A stretch of DNA of 64,000 bases, taken from the NCBI GenBank assembly GCA_016868295.1, contig VGHJ01000003.1:1-64000 (forward strand), in the 5' to 3' direction. This DNA is from Betaproteobacteria bacterium (GTDB lineage Bacteria > Pseudomonadota > Gammaproteobacteria > Burkholderiales > Rhodocyclaceae). Shown piece after piece: positions 17,841-26,619 of the stretch. Numbering within the stretch: position 1 is the first letter of the stretch; every line of letters starts with the position of its first letter. The notes beneath the pieces were generated by a model. It was not told where the DNA came from. It was given only the letters and a program-made list of their open reading frames with translations, and ran no database searches. The position numbers were made by a program, and so were the translations under genes.

Positions 17841-18470
17841 TCAGGCCGTTTCCAGCCATTGCCGGATGCGCGCGTACACCTCCGGCCGCGAGAGCAGGTC
17901 GAGGTGGCCCGCCTCGAAGGCGGTCCTTAAGGTCCCCGGCCTGCTTGCCGGTGGTCGCGGCAATCGCATGGCAGGCCACCCCTTGCGGCAGCGGCAGCGC
18001 CTTGTGATGTCCGTGCGAGCGGGCGAAGCGGTCGCGTCCCCGCCAGTCCTCGTCGAGCAGCCAGCGGTGGCGCAGGTCGGTGATGCCGGCGCTGCGGATC
18101 TTGCCGAGGCGGGAGAGCGGGGCCGTGCAGGGGCTGGCGCCCAGCGCGTGTCGATCCAGTGGCCGCCGCGCTCCATCGGCGCGCCGTGGTGCGGCGTGCC
18201 GAGGAACACCGGCTATTTCAGATGCCGTGGCCAGGCATGCCCCGCCGCCGTGCCGTAATGCCAGGCGCTGCGCGCCAGCAGGCCGCCCATGCTGTGGCCG
18301 AGAATGGCCAGCTCTTCCACCGGGACGGGCCAGTTGCCGAGCAGGGCCTCGATCCGATCGGCGAGTTCGCGCCCGTTGGTCGAGATGTGGCGGCCGCTGT
18401 TGTCGCGGCGCAGGCGGATCGCCAGCCGGCTGAAGCCGTGCAGGTCGCCGGGATGGAGGTGAGCTTTTCG
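17841..18470 (-). pseudogene. decayed alpha/beta-hydrolase (lipase-type) gene
   Basis: On the minus strand, pieces of one protein appear in order but in different frames: NSGRHISTNGRELADRIEALL, then LGHSMGGLLARSAWHYG (nucleophile elbow), then an in-frame stop, FLGTPHHGAPMERGGHWID, a frameshift, LGKIRSAGITDLR, GVACHAIAATTGKQ, a second shift with missing sequence, and AGHLDLLSRPEVYARIRQWL. The N-terminal part is absent. These are the landmarks of a family of secreted lipase-like hydrolases. The region 17750-18579 holds no other gene I can support. Confidence 0.8.
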
Positions 18471-18579
18471 GGTCGTCCGCGGGGTCATGGCCTGTGCCAC
18501 TATATGCCCCTGTTGCGCGCTGAAACGTTCGCGTTTACCGTGTGCACGACGCCCCGCCTGTCGAGAAACGGAACCGATC

Positions 18580-19218
18580 ATGAGTGGCTGCTCCGAGCAC
18601 GAACCCGCTGCCCCTTCCCGCGACGGCATCGGCATCGCCCGCAGGAATGCCTTCGACCCCGTCGCCTTCGAGCGGGCCGTCGCCGATCTCCTCGCCGCCT
18701 GCGGCATCGCGCCCGACATGAAGCACATGGGCCGCACCGCGGAACGCGTGCGCACGCTGTGGCAGCGGCGCCTGCTCGGCGGCTACGACCTGGATCCGGC
18801 CGAGGCGCTGGGCGAGGGCTTCGAGGACCCGCGCCGCGACATGGTGGTGGTGCGCGGCATCGCCGTGCATGGCGTCTGCCCGCATCACCTGGTGCCCTTC
18901 CGCGGCGTGGCGCACGTCGCCTACCTGCCCGGCGGGCGCCTGCACGGCTTCGGCCGCATCGCGCGCATGGTCGACGCCATCGGCCATCGCTTCACCTACC
19001 AGGAGTGGATGACGCGCGACATCGCCGAGGCGCTGGTGACGCACGGCAAGGCCGCCGGCGGCGCCTGCGTCATCGAGGCCGAGCAACTGTGCCTGCTGCT
19101 GGGCGAGGACCGCCGCGGCGACGAGCGCGTGGTGACGCAGGCCTTCACCGGCGCCTTCGAGAAATCGGATCAGCTGCGCATGGAATTCCTGCGCGCGATT
19201 TCGGGCAAGCTGCCGTGA
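18580..19218 (+). CDS. folE: GTP cyclohydrolase I family protein
   Basis: The 212-residue protein has the GTP cyclohydrolase I core: MVVVRGIAVHGVCPHHLVPFRGVAHVAYLP (zinc-site Cys and His), GRIARMVDAIGHRFTYQEWMTRDIAEAL and EAEQLCLLL carrying the third zinc ligand Cys. The enzyme converts GTP to dihydroneopterin triphosphate for folate or related pterins. The sequence differs somewhat from textbook FolE (CPHH in place of CEHH). The stop overlaps the GTG start of the next hydrolase. Confidence 0.82.
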   Translation: MSGCSEHEPAAPSRDGIGIARRNAFDPVAFERAVADLLAACGIAPDMKHMGRTAERVRTLWQRRLLGGYDLDPAEALGEGFEDPRRDMVVVRGIAVHGVCPHHLVPFRGVAHVAYLPGGRLHGFGRIARMVDAIGHRFTYQEWMTRDIAEALVTHGKAAGGACVIEAEQLCLLLGEDRRGDERVVTQAFTGAFEKSDQLRMEFLRAISGKLP

Positions 19219-20069
19219 ACGGGTTCACGCGGGAGCATGCGGCCATCGACGCGCACCAGCACGTCGTCGCGCGCTTCTTCGCCCCGCCGGGCGAGGCGAA
19301 GGCGGCCGTGCTGGTGGTGCCGGCGATGGGGGTGACGCAGGCCTATTACGCGCCGTTTGCCGAATGGCTGGCGGCACAGGGCTATCTGGTGGCGACGTTC
19401 GATTACCGCGGCATCGGCCAGTCGCGCTACGGCCGGCTGCGCGGGCTAAAGGTGGATGTGCTCGACTGGGCGCGGCAGGACTGCGCGGCGATGGTCGAGG
19501 CCGTGACGGCGCGCGCGGAAGGCCGACCGCTCTACTGGGTCGGCCACAGCCTGGGCGGGCAGATCCTCCCCTTCGTGCCGAACCGAGAGCGTGTCGCACG
19601 CATCGTCACCGTCGCCACCGGCAGCGGCTACTGGCGCGAGAACACCGCCGCGCTGCGGCGCGTCTCCTGGTGGCTGTGGTTCGTCGCCGCGCCGCTTTCG
19701 GTGCGCCTGTTCGGCTATTTCCCGGGCAAACGCCTGCGCAAGATCGGCGATCTGCCGCGCGGCGTGATGGAGCAATGGCGGCGCTGGTGCCTCAACCCCG
19801 AATACGCCGTGGGCGTGGAGGGCGAACCGGCGCGCGAGGCCTACGCCTCGGTGACCACGCCGATCGTCTCGCTCTCCTTCACCGACGACGAATACATGTC
19901 CCGCCGCAACGTAGAGGCCATCCACGGCCAGTATGTCAGCGCCCCGCGCACCCTGAAGCGCTACGCGCCGAAGGAGATCGGCGTCAAACGCATCGGTCAT
20001 TTCGGTTTTTTCAGACCGAAGTTCGAGCAGTCCCTCTGGCGCGCACACCTGCTGCCCTTGCTTTCCTGA
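19215..20069 (+). CDS. alpha/beta-fold hydrolase
   Basis: The 284-residue cytoplasmic protein has AAVLVVPAMGVTQAYYAPFAEWLAAQGYLVATFDYRGIGQS, the nucleophile elbow WVGHSLGGQ, and a C-terminal IGHFGFFRP with the likely catalytic His. It lacks a signal peptide. The starting GTG overlaps the folE stop (GTGA), so it is translationally coupled to folE, yet no pterin role is known to me. The substrate is unknown. Confidence 0.8.
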   Translation: MNGFTREHAAIDAHQHVVARFFAPPGEAKAAVLVVPAMGVTQAYYAPFAEWLAAQGYLVATFDYRGIGQSRYGRLRGLKVDVLDWARQDCAAMVEAVTARAEGRPLYWVGHSLGGQILPFVPNRERVARIVTVATGSGYWRENTAALRRVSWWLWFVAAPLSVRLFGYFPGKRLRKIGDLPRGVMEQWRRWCLNPEYAVGVEGEPAREAYASVTTPIVSLSFTDDEYMSRRNVEAIHGQYVSAPRTLKRYAPKEIGVKRIGHFGFFRPKFEQSLWRAHLLPLLS

Positions 20070-20098
20070 AGCCTTGATGGGGCCATCAGGAGCATTGT

Positions 20099-20127
20099 TT
20101 GACAGAAAATTAATCCCGACAAATAAT
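20099..20127 (+). promoter_or_regulatory. sigma-70 promoter for the tusE-like/thioredoxin pair
   Basis: TTGACA, a 17-bp spacer and AATAAT give a near-consensus promoter. TTGACA (20099-20104) is also matched by an inverted TGTCAA at 20127-20132, which could be an operator. Transcription would start near 20134, 40 bp before the ATG. Confidence 0.65.
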
Positions 20128-20173
20128 GTCAAGTATTAAAACGGATCCCCAACCCCAACAGAGAGATAACACC

Positions 20174-20503
20174 ATGATCGTGATCAACGGCAAGGAAATC
20201 GAAACAGATGCGGAAGGCTATCTGGCGCAGCTCGACGACTGGTCGGAGGACATCGCCGGCTACCTGGCCAAGCAGGACAACCTGCAACTCACCGAGGACC
20301 ACTGGAAGCTGCTCAACTGGATCCGCGCCTATTACCAGGAGAACGGCACGGCGCCGAACCTGCGAGTGATGCAGAAGCTGCTCAAGGAAGACCTGGGCGA
20401 GGAGTGGGCCGACAAGAAGCGCCTGTTCGACCTCTTTCCCTACGGTCCGGCCAAGCAGGGCGCGCGCTACGCCGGCATGCCGAAGCCGACCGGCTGTGTT
20501 TGA
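20174..20503 (+). CDS. tusE: TusE/DsrC family sulfur-carrier protein
   Basis: The 109-residue protein ends KPTGCV, with the penultimate Cys108 that carries sulfur in TusE and DsrC. The second DsrC cysteine, eleven residues earlier, is replaced by Ala (in GARYAGMPKP). This is the TusE-type pattern, not that of DsrC working with sulfite reductase. TusE relays persulfide for tRNA 2-thiolation; a role in other sulfur transfer is possible in this sulfur oxidiser. The ATG at 20174 gives the family N-terminus MIVINGKEIETDAEGYL. The thioredoxin gene starts 9 bp later. Confidence 0.88.
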   Translation: MIVINGKEIETDAEGYLAQLDDWSEDIAGYLAKQDNLQLTEDHWKLLNWIRAYYQENGTAPNLRVMQKLLKEDLGEEWADKKRLFDLFPYGPAKQGARYAGMPKPTGCV

Positions 20504-20511
20504 GAGGCTGA

Positions 20512-20877
20512 ATGGAGTATCTCTGCGACGTCGTGGAAGCCGATTTCGATGAGCGCGTCGTGGCGCGCTCGCATGCGGTGCCGGTGCTGGTGGATATCGG
20601 CGCCGGCTGGTGCGGGCCCTGCCGCGTGCTGACGCCGCTGCTGGAGCGGCTGGCGAAGGAGCATGCCGGCGCCTTCATCCTCGCCAACGTCGATGCCGAC
20701 GAGAACATGAAGCTTGCCGGGCGCCACAAGGTGCGCGGCTTCCCGACGGTGATCGCCTACAGCCGCGGCGTCGAGATCGACCGCTTCGACAGCGCGCAGA
20801 CCGAAGGCTTCCTGCGCCGCTTCATCGACGGCGTCGTCGCCCGCCACGCCGCCCAAACGACCGCGCAACCGGCCTGA
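20512..20877 (+). CDS. thioredoxin family protein
   Basis: The 121-residue cytoplasmic protein has the classical active site WCGPC (Cys34, Cys37) and the cis-Pro segment VRGFPTVIAY. Its 9-bp distance from the tusE-like gene suggests cotranscription and perhaps reduction of that carrier or its partners. It converges with yaeQ with one base between the stops. Confidence 0.9.
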   Translation: MEYLCDVVEADFDERVVARSHAVPVLVDIGAGWCGPCRVLTPLLERLAKEHAGAFILANVDADENMKLAGRHKVRGFPTVIAYSRGVEIDRFDSAQTEGFLRRFIDGVVARHAAQTTAQPA

Positions 20878-20878
20878 T

Positions 20879-21424
20879 TCAGGCGGCTTCCTTCAGCCGC
20901 AGCAGGCCGATCTGCACGCTGCGGTCGCCGTCCGTCAGCCACGCCTGCCCGTCCTGGATCGTGCACTGGAGGCTCATGCCGCGCCGGACCAGTGCGGCGA
21001 GCGCCTGGGTGGTGGCCGCCGGCAGATTCATCACCTCGAGGTTGCTCAGCCGCTCCAGCTTGTCGCGGTTTTGCTGCCACCAGATGTCGGCGCCGCGCCC
21101 GCCATAGCACAACACCACGACGCGGTCCGCCCTGCCGCAGGCCTTGCGGATCTCGCGCTCGTCGGGCAGGCCGACCTCGACCCACAGCGCCACGGCCCCG
21201 GTGAGATCCGCCTGCCATAGCGCCGGCTCGTCCTCGGTCGACAGGCCGCGGCCGAACTCCAGCCGCTCGTGTGCGTAAAGCGCGAAGGCGAGCAGGCGCA
21301 CCATCATGCGCTCGTCGGTCTCCGAGGGATGGCGCGCCAGCGTCAGCGCATGGGTGGCGTAGTAATGCCGGTCGAGGTCGGAGACCTGCAGCTCGGCCTT
21401 GAAGATGGTCGATTTGAGAGCCAT
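20879..21424 (-). CDS. yaeQ: YaeQ family protein
   Basis: The 181-residue protein begins MALKSTIFKAELQVSDLDRHYY and contains HPSETDERMMVRLLAFALYA and CYGGRGADIWW, all characteristic of YaeQ. The fold belongs to the PD-(D/E)XK nuclease superfamily; no firm activity is known. It is downstream of aceB on the same strand, and the aceB terminator sits just before its start codon. Confidence 0.9.
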   Translation of the reverse strand: MALKSTIFKAELQVSDLDRHYYATHALTLARHPSETDERMMVRLLAFALYAHERLEFGRGLSTEDEPALWQADLTGAVALWVEVGLPDEREIRKACGRADRVVVLCYGGRGADIWWQQNRDKLERLSNLEVMNLPAATTQALAALVRRGMSLQCTIQDGQAWLTDGDRSVQIGLLRLKEAA

Positions 21425-21425
21425 G

Positions 21426-21464
21426 AAAAAACGGCGCCCGGGGTTTTTGTCCCTAGGGCGCCGT
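21426..21464 (-). terminator. intrinsic terminator of aceB
   Basis: On the minus strand ACGGCGCCC pairs with GGGCGCCGT (plus arms 21431-21439 and 21456-21464), followed by TTTTT. The T-run abuts the yaeQ start codon at 21422-21424. The CGCCGT box of repeat copy D forms part of the stem. Confidence 0.85.
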
Positions 21465-21481
21465 CCTGTGGAGACTGACTA

Positions 21482-21483
<2 letters not shown>
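21459..21483 (+). repeat. 25-bp repeat, copy D (aceB 3' end)
   Basis: CGCCGT, eight bases, GACTGACTATT, one mismatch from consensus. It overlaps the aceB stop codon on the opposite strand and contributes to the aceB terminator, the same arrangement as copy B at fccB. Confidence 0.75.
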
Positions 21484-23073
<1,590 letters not shown>

Positions 23074-23077
<4 letters not shown>

Positions 23078-23769
23078 GAGGGCTCCTTGGTTGAATTTTT
23101 TACGTATGAAACCACGTCGGTCAGCAGGCGGCCTTGGGCGTCGGGTTGCACACCCAGTTCCTCGAGCGGCTGACCGCCGCGGTTGATCCAGAACGTCGTG
23201 TAGCCGAACCATGCGGCGCCGAGGGCGTCCCAGCAGTTCGACGAGACGAACAGAATCTCCCTCGTGGGGAGCTTGAAGGCGTCCGGCCCGAGCCGGTAGG
23301 CCTCGGGGGCGGTCTTGTATTTCCTCACCGCCTCGACCGACAGCAGGTGGTCGAAGAGGCCGTTCATGCCGGCGCTCTTCACGGCGATGTCGAGCATCTC
23401 GGGCGTGCCGTTGGAGAGGATGGCCAGCGGCACACCCATTTTCTTCAGTTCCTTCAGCGCGCCCAGGTTTTCCGGGAAGGCGGAGAGGCAGGTGTATTGC
23501 TGCATCAGCCGCTTGCGGGCATCTTCCGTGAGATCGAGGCCGAGTTTGCGCGCGGAGAAGACCAGCGCGTCCTCGGTGACCTGCCAGAACGGCGCGTAGC
23601 GGTCGGCCAGCGTGCGGATGTGCGTGTAGCCGATCTGCGTGCCGCGCCACAGCGCCGTCAGTTCCGCGCCCTTGCCGGGAAAAAGCTGCTCGGCCAGCGC
23701 GCCGACGGAGTACACGTCGAACAGCGTGCCGTAGGCGTCGAAGGCGATGGCGCGGACGGGATGGCTCAT
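23074..23769 (-). CDS. haloacid dehalogenase type II-like hydrolase
   Basis: The 231-residue HAD-superfamily protein has motif I AFDAYGTLFD (nucleophile Asp), motif II ILSNGTPEML and the dehalogenase-type segment FVSSNCWDALGAAWFGYTTFWINR. Such enzymes hydrolyse 2-haloacids or act on related small acids. It overlaps hyi upstream and aceB downstream by 4 bp each, so it is probably tied to C2/glyoxylate metabolism, since haloacetate hydrolysis yields glycolate. The true substrate is not shown. Confidence 0.82.
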
Positions 23770-24536
23770 GGCTTCATCCAGGCGAGGCCGGCCTCGGTCG
23801 TCGTGGCCGGCTTGTATTCGCAGCCGACCCATCCTTTATAGCCGATGCGGTCGAGATGCGCGAAGAGAAAGTCGAAGTTGATCTCGCCCGTGCCCGGCTC
23901 GTGGCGGCCCGGGTTGTCGGCGATCTGGATGTGCGCGATCTTGTCGAGATGCGCTGCGAGGGTGCCGGCCAGTTCGCCTTCCATGCGCTGCATGTGATAG
24001 ACGTCGTACTGCAGGAAAAGGTTGTCCGCGCCCACTTCGGCGATCAGGTCGAGTGCCTGCCGCGTGCCATGCAGGAAAAAGCCCGGGATGTCATGCGTGT
24101 TGATCGGCTCGATCAGCAGTTTGAGTCCATGGGCCTGCAGCCGCAGGGCGGCGTAGCGCAGATTGCCGACCAGGACGTGGCGCGCGGTCTCGGCCGGCAC
24201 GCCCGCCGGACGAATGCCCGCCAGGCAATTCAACTGTGGTACGCCCAGCGCCGAGGCATAGGTCAGTGCCGTGTCGAGGCCCTGGCGGAATTCGTCGATC
24301 CTCTCCGGATGGCAGGCGATGTCACGCTCGCCCGTCGCCCAGTTGCCGGCCGGCAGATTGAACAGCACGCAGGAAAGCCTGTTCTGGAGCAGGGCCTGCT
24401 GCAGATGTTCGGCCGGTGCGTCATAGGGGAACTGGATTTCCACCGCCGTGAAGCCGGCACGCGCGGCGCGCTCGAAGCGCTCGAGCAGCGGCGCTTCGGT
24501 GAACAGCATCGACAGGTTGGCGGCGAATCTTGGCAT
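23766..24536 (-). CDS. hyi: hydroxypyruvate isomerase
   Basis: The 256-residue TIM-barrel protein begins MPRFAANLSMLFTEAPLLERF and has LLIEPINTHDIPGFFL, FLQYDVYHMQRMEG and VGCEYKPATTTEAGLAW, the Hyi pattern with metal-binding Glu residues. It interconverts hydroxypyruvate and tartronate semialdehyde in glyoxylate metabolism. I start at 24536 because family similarity begins there; an in-frame start 10 codons upstream is less likely. It is first in the hyi-HAD-aceB unit. Confidence 0.9.
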   Translation of the reverse strand: MPRFAANLSMLFTEAPLLERFERAARAGFTAVEIQFPYDAPAEHLQQALLQNRLSCVLFNLPAGNWATGERDIACHPERIDEFRQGLDTALTYASALGVPQLNCLAGIRPAGVPAETARHVLVGNLRYAALRLQAHGLKLLIEPINTHDIPGFFLHGTRQALDLIAEVGADNLFLQYDVYHMQRMEGELAGTLAAHLDKIAHIQIADNPGRHEPGTGEINFDFLFAHLDRIGYKGWVGCEYKPATTTEAGLAWMKP

Positions 24537-24615
24537 GGCGCCAAGATACCCCGCATTCGTTGTCAATAAAATACAGGTAAAATCAAATCATCATTGCGAA
24601 AAAAGCAAAAATGCC

Positions 24616-25515
24616 ATGGATAAGCTCAAGCAGATTGAAACTTTCGTTTCCGTGGCCGGCCGCGGCAGCCTGACAGCCGCTGCGGGCGCGGAAGGCGTGG
24701 CGCCCGCCGTGGTGAGCCGGCGCCTGGATGCGCTCGAGGCGCGGCTGGGGGTGAAGCTCCTGCTGCGCACGACCCGGCGCGTGACGCTGACATTCGAGGG
24801 CAGCGCCTATCTCGAGGATTGCCAGCGCATCCTGCGCGAACTGGTGGAGGCCGAGGCGTCGGTGTCGCTCGGGGGCGTCAAGGCGCGCGGCCACCTGCGC
24901 GTCTCCGCGCCGGCTGGCTTCGGCCGCAGGCATGTCGCGCCCGTCATCATGCAGTTCCTCGATGCTCATCCCGAAGTGACGGTAAACCTCGATCTTTCCG
25001 ACCGGCTCGTCGATCTGGTGAACGAGGGCATCGATTGCGCCATCCGCGTCGGCGAACTGACCGATTCCAGCCTGGTCAGCATCAGGCTGGCAGAGAACCG
25101 CCGCGCCGTGGTGGCGAGCCCCGGCTACCTGGAGAAACATGGCGCGCCGCGCACGGTCGGGGACCTCGCGCGCCACAACTGCCTGTCGCTCGGGCAGCAA
25201 CGCGGCTGGCTGTTCCGCGTCGGAGAGGAGACGGTGAGCATCAAGGTGAACGGCCTGCTCGAATGCAACGACGGCGCGGTGCTGCACGAATGGGCGCTCG
25301 CCGGCCGCGGTCTGGCCTGGCGCTCGATGTGGGAAGTGGGGCAGGATCTGAAAGACGGCATGCTCGTCTCGGTGCTGGACGAGTTTGCCGCGCCGCCCAC
25401 GGGCATTTATGCCGTGTTCCCGCAGCGCAAATACCTGCCGCTGCGCGTGCGCCTGCTCATCGACCACCTGAAGCACACCTATGGCAACGATGCCTATTGG
25501 GGCGTCCTGCGCTGA
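24616..25515 (+). CDS. LysR family transcriptional regulator
   Basis: The 299-residue protein has an N-terminal winged helix (MDKLKQIETFVSVAGRGSLTAAAGAEGVAPAVVSRRLDALEARLG) and a C-terminal LysR effector-binding domain. It is divergently transcribed from the hyi-HAD-aceB unit across a 79-bp AT-rich gap, the classic LysR layout, so it probably controls that unit in response to a C2/C3 acid. The effector is unknown. Confidence 0.9.
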   Translation: MDKLKQIETFVSVAGRGSLTAAAGAEGVAPAVVSRRLDALEARLGVKLLLRTTRRVTLTFEGSAYLEDCQRILRELVEAEASVSLGGVKARGHLRVSAPAGFGRRHVAPVIMQFLDAHPEVTVNLDLSDRLVDLVNEGIDCAIRVGELTDSSLVSIRLAENRRAVVASPGYLEKHGAPRTVGDLARHNCLSLGQQRGWLFRVGEETVSIKVNGLLECNDGAVLHEWALAGRGLAWRSMWEVGQDLKDGMLVSVLDEFAAPPTGIYAVFPQRKYLPLRVRLLIDHLKHTYGNDAYWGVLR

Positions 25516-25527
25516 TATGATTGGGCC

Positions 25528-26196
25528 ATGTCGAATCCCAGCCCGAAGAAACAGGTCTTCGAGCACCTCGCGCGCGTCGGCAAGGGGCTCTCCCACGAGG
25601 CGCGGCTCGATCTGCTGGAAGCCCTGGCGCAGGGCGAGCGCAGCGTGGACGCGCTGGCGAAGACCTGCGGCATGCCGATCTCGAATGCCTCGCACCATCT
25701 TCTCATCCTCAAGGACTGCGGCCTGGCCGCCTCGCGCAAGGAGGGCCTCCAGGTGTTCTACCGCCTCGCCGATGCCGAGGTCACCGCGGTGGTGGCCACC
25801 GTGCGGCGCATCGCCGAGCGCCAGCTGGCCGAGGTGCAGCGCATCGTGCGCGAGAATTTCGAGTCCCGCGACGCCCTGCAGCCGGTGCGGCGCGACGAAC
25901 TGCTGAAGATGGCGCGCCGCGGCGAGGCGGTGGTGATCGACGTGCGGCCGGAGGCGGAATACGAGGCCGGACATATCGCGGGCGCGGTAAATGTGCCGCT
26001 CGATGCGCTGCCGCGCTTCCTCAGAAAGCTGCCCAGGGAACAGGAGATCGTCGCCTACTGCCGCGGCCCCTACTGCCTGCTCGCCTTCGAGGCGGTGGAG
26101 AAGCTGCGCAGCAAGGGCTTCCGGGCGCGCCGGCTCGAGGACGGCTTTCCGGAGTGGCAGGCGGAGCGGCTGCCGGTCGAATCGGCCGGACGGTGA
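25528..26196 (+). CDS. ArsR-family regulator with C-terminal rhodanese domain
   Basis: The 222-residue protein has an ArsR/SmtB winged helix (residues 1-100; GKGLSHEARLDLLEAL, ISNASHHLLILKDCGLAASRKEGLQVFYRL) with Cys47 and Cys64. It is fused to a rhodanese domain (VIDVRPEAEYEAGHIAGAVNVPL) with the active-site loop YCRGPYC. Rhodanese Cys residues carry persulfide, so the fusion suits a sulfane-sulfur-responsive repressor. A 42-bp palindrome between it and the DsrE gene is its likely operator. It is 12 bp after the LysR gene. Confidence 0.88.
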   Translation: MSNPSPKKQVFEHLARVGKGLSHEARLDLLEALAQGERSVDALAKTCGMPISNASHHLLILKDCGLAASRKEGLQVFYRLADAEVTAVVATVRRIAERQLAEVQRIVRENFESRDALQPVRRDELLKMARRGEAVVIDVRPEAEYEAGHIAGAVNVPLDALPRFLRKLPREQEIVAYCRGPYCLLAFEAVEKLRSKGFRARRLEDGFPEWQAERLPVESAGR

Positions 26197-26214
26197 GCTT
26201 GCCGGGCTTCCGTG

Positions 26215-26256
26215 TTCCGTCTAGTATTCGTATGATTGTACGAATACTAGACGGAA
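26215..26256. promoter_or_regulatory. 42-bp perfect palindrome, probable operator of the ArsR-rhodanese regulator
   Basis: Two 18-bp arms (26215-26232 and 26239-26256) are perfect reverse complements around TGATTG; the core is TAGTATTCGTA / TACGAATACTA. The downstream arm runs into the AAGGAG ribosome-binding site of the DsrE gene. It can be an operator for a dimeric regulator or, as RNA, a hairpin occluding translation. It is AT-rich compared with its surroundings. Confidence 0.8.
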
Positions 26257-26265
26257 GGAGCCGCC

Positions 26266-26619
26266 ATGCAGAACTGTCTGTTCATCCTGAACGATCCGCC
26301 CTATGGCACCGAGCGCAGCTATAACGGGGCGAGGCTGGCGCGCGGCATGCTCGAAGCGGGCGACTGTGCGGTGAGGGTGTTCCTGATCGGCGACGGGGCC
26401 GCCTGCGGCAAGGCCGGCCAGAAGGTCCCGCAGGGCTACTACAACCTGGGCGACATGCTGGGCGGCGTCATCCGCCGCGGCGGCGAGGTGGCGGTTTGCG
26501 GCACATGCATCGACGCCCGCGGCATCGCCGACAGCGACCTGATTCCGGGCGCCCGGCGCGGCAACATGGCCCAGCTGGTCGAATGGATGCAGTGGGCCGA
26601 CAAGGTGGTGAGTTTCTGA
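26266..26619 (+). CDS. DsrE family protein
   Basis: The 117-residue protein has the DsrE fold pattern: CLFILNDPPYGTERSYNGARLARGML, VRVFLIGDGAACGKAGQ, and VAVCGTCIDARGI, with conserved Cys47, Cys78 and Cys81. DsrE proteins bind and relay persulfide sulfur. It has a strong AAGGAG site inside the 42-bp palindrome and overlaps the next gene (TGATG), so it should be coregulated and translated with the SQR-like flavoprotein. Confidence 0.88.
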   Translation: MQNCLFILNDPPYGTERSYNGARLARGMLEAGDCAVRVFLIGDGAACGKAGQKVPQGYYNLGDMLGGVIRRGGEVAVCGTCIDARGIADSDLIPGARRGNMAQLVEWMQWADKVVSF

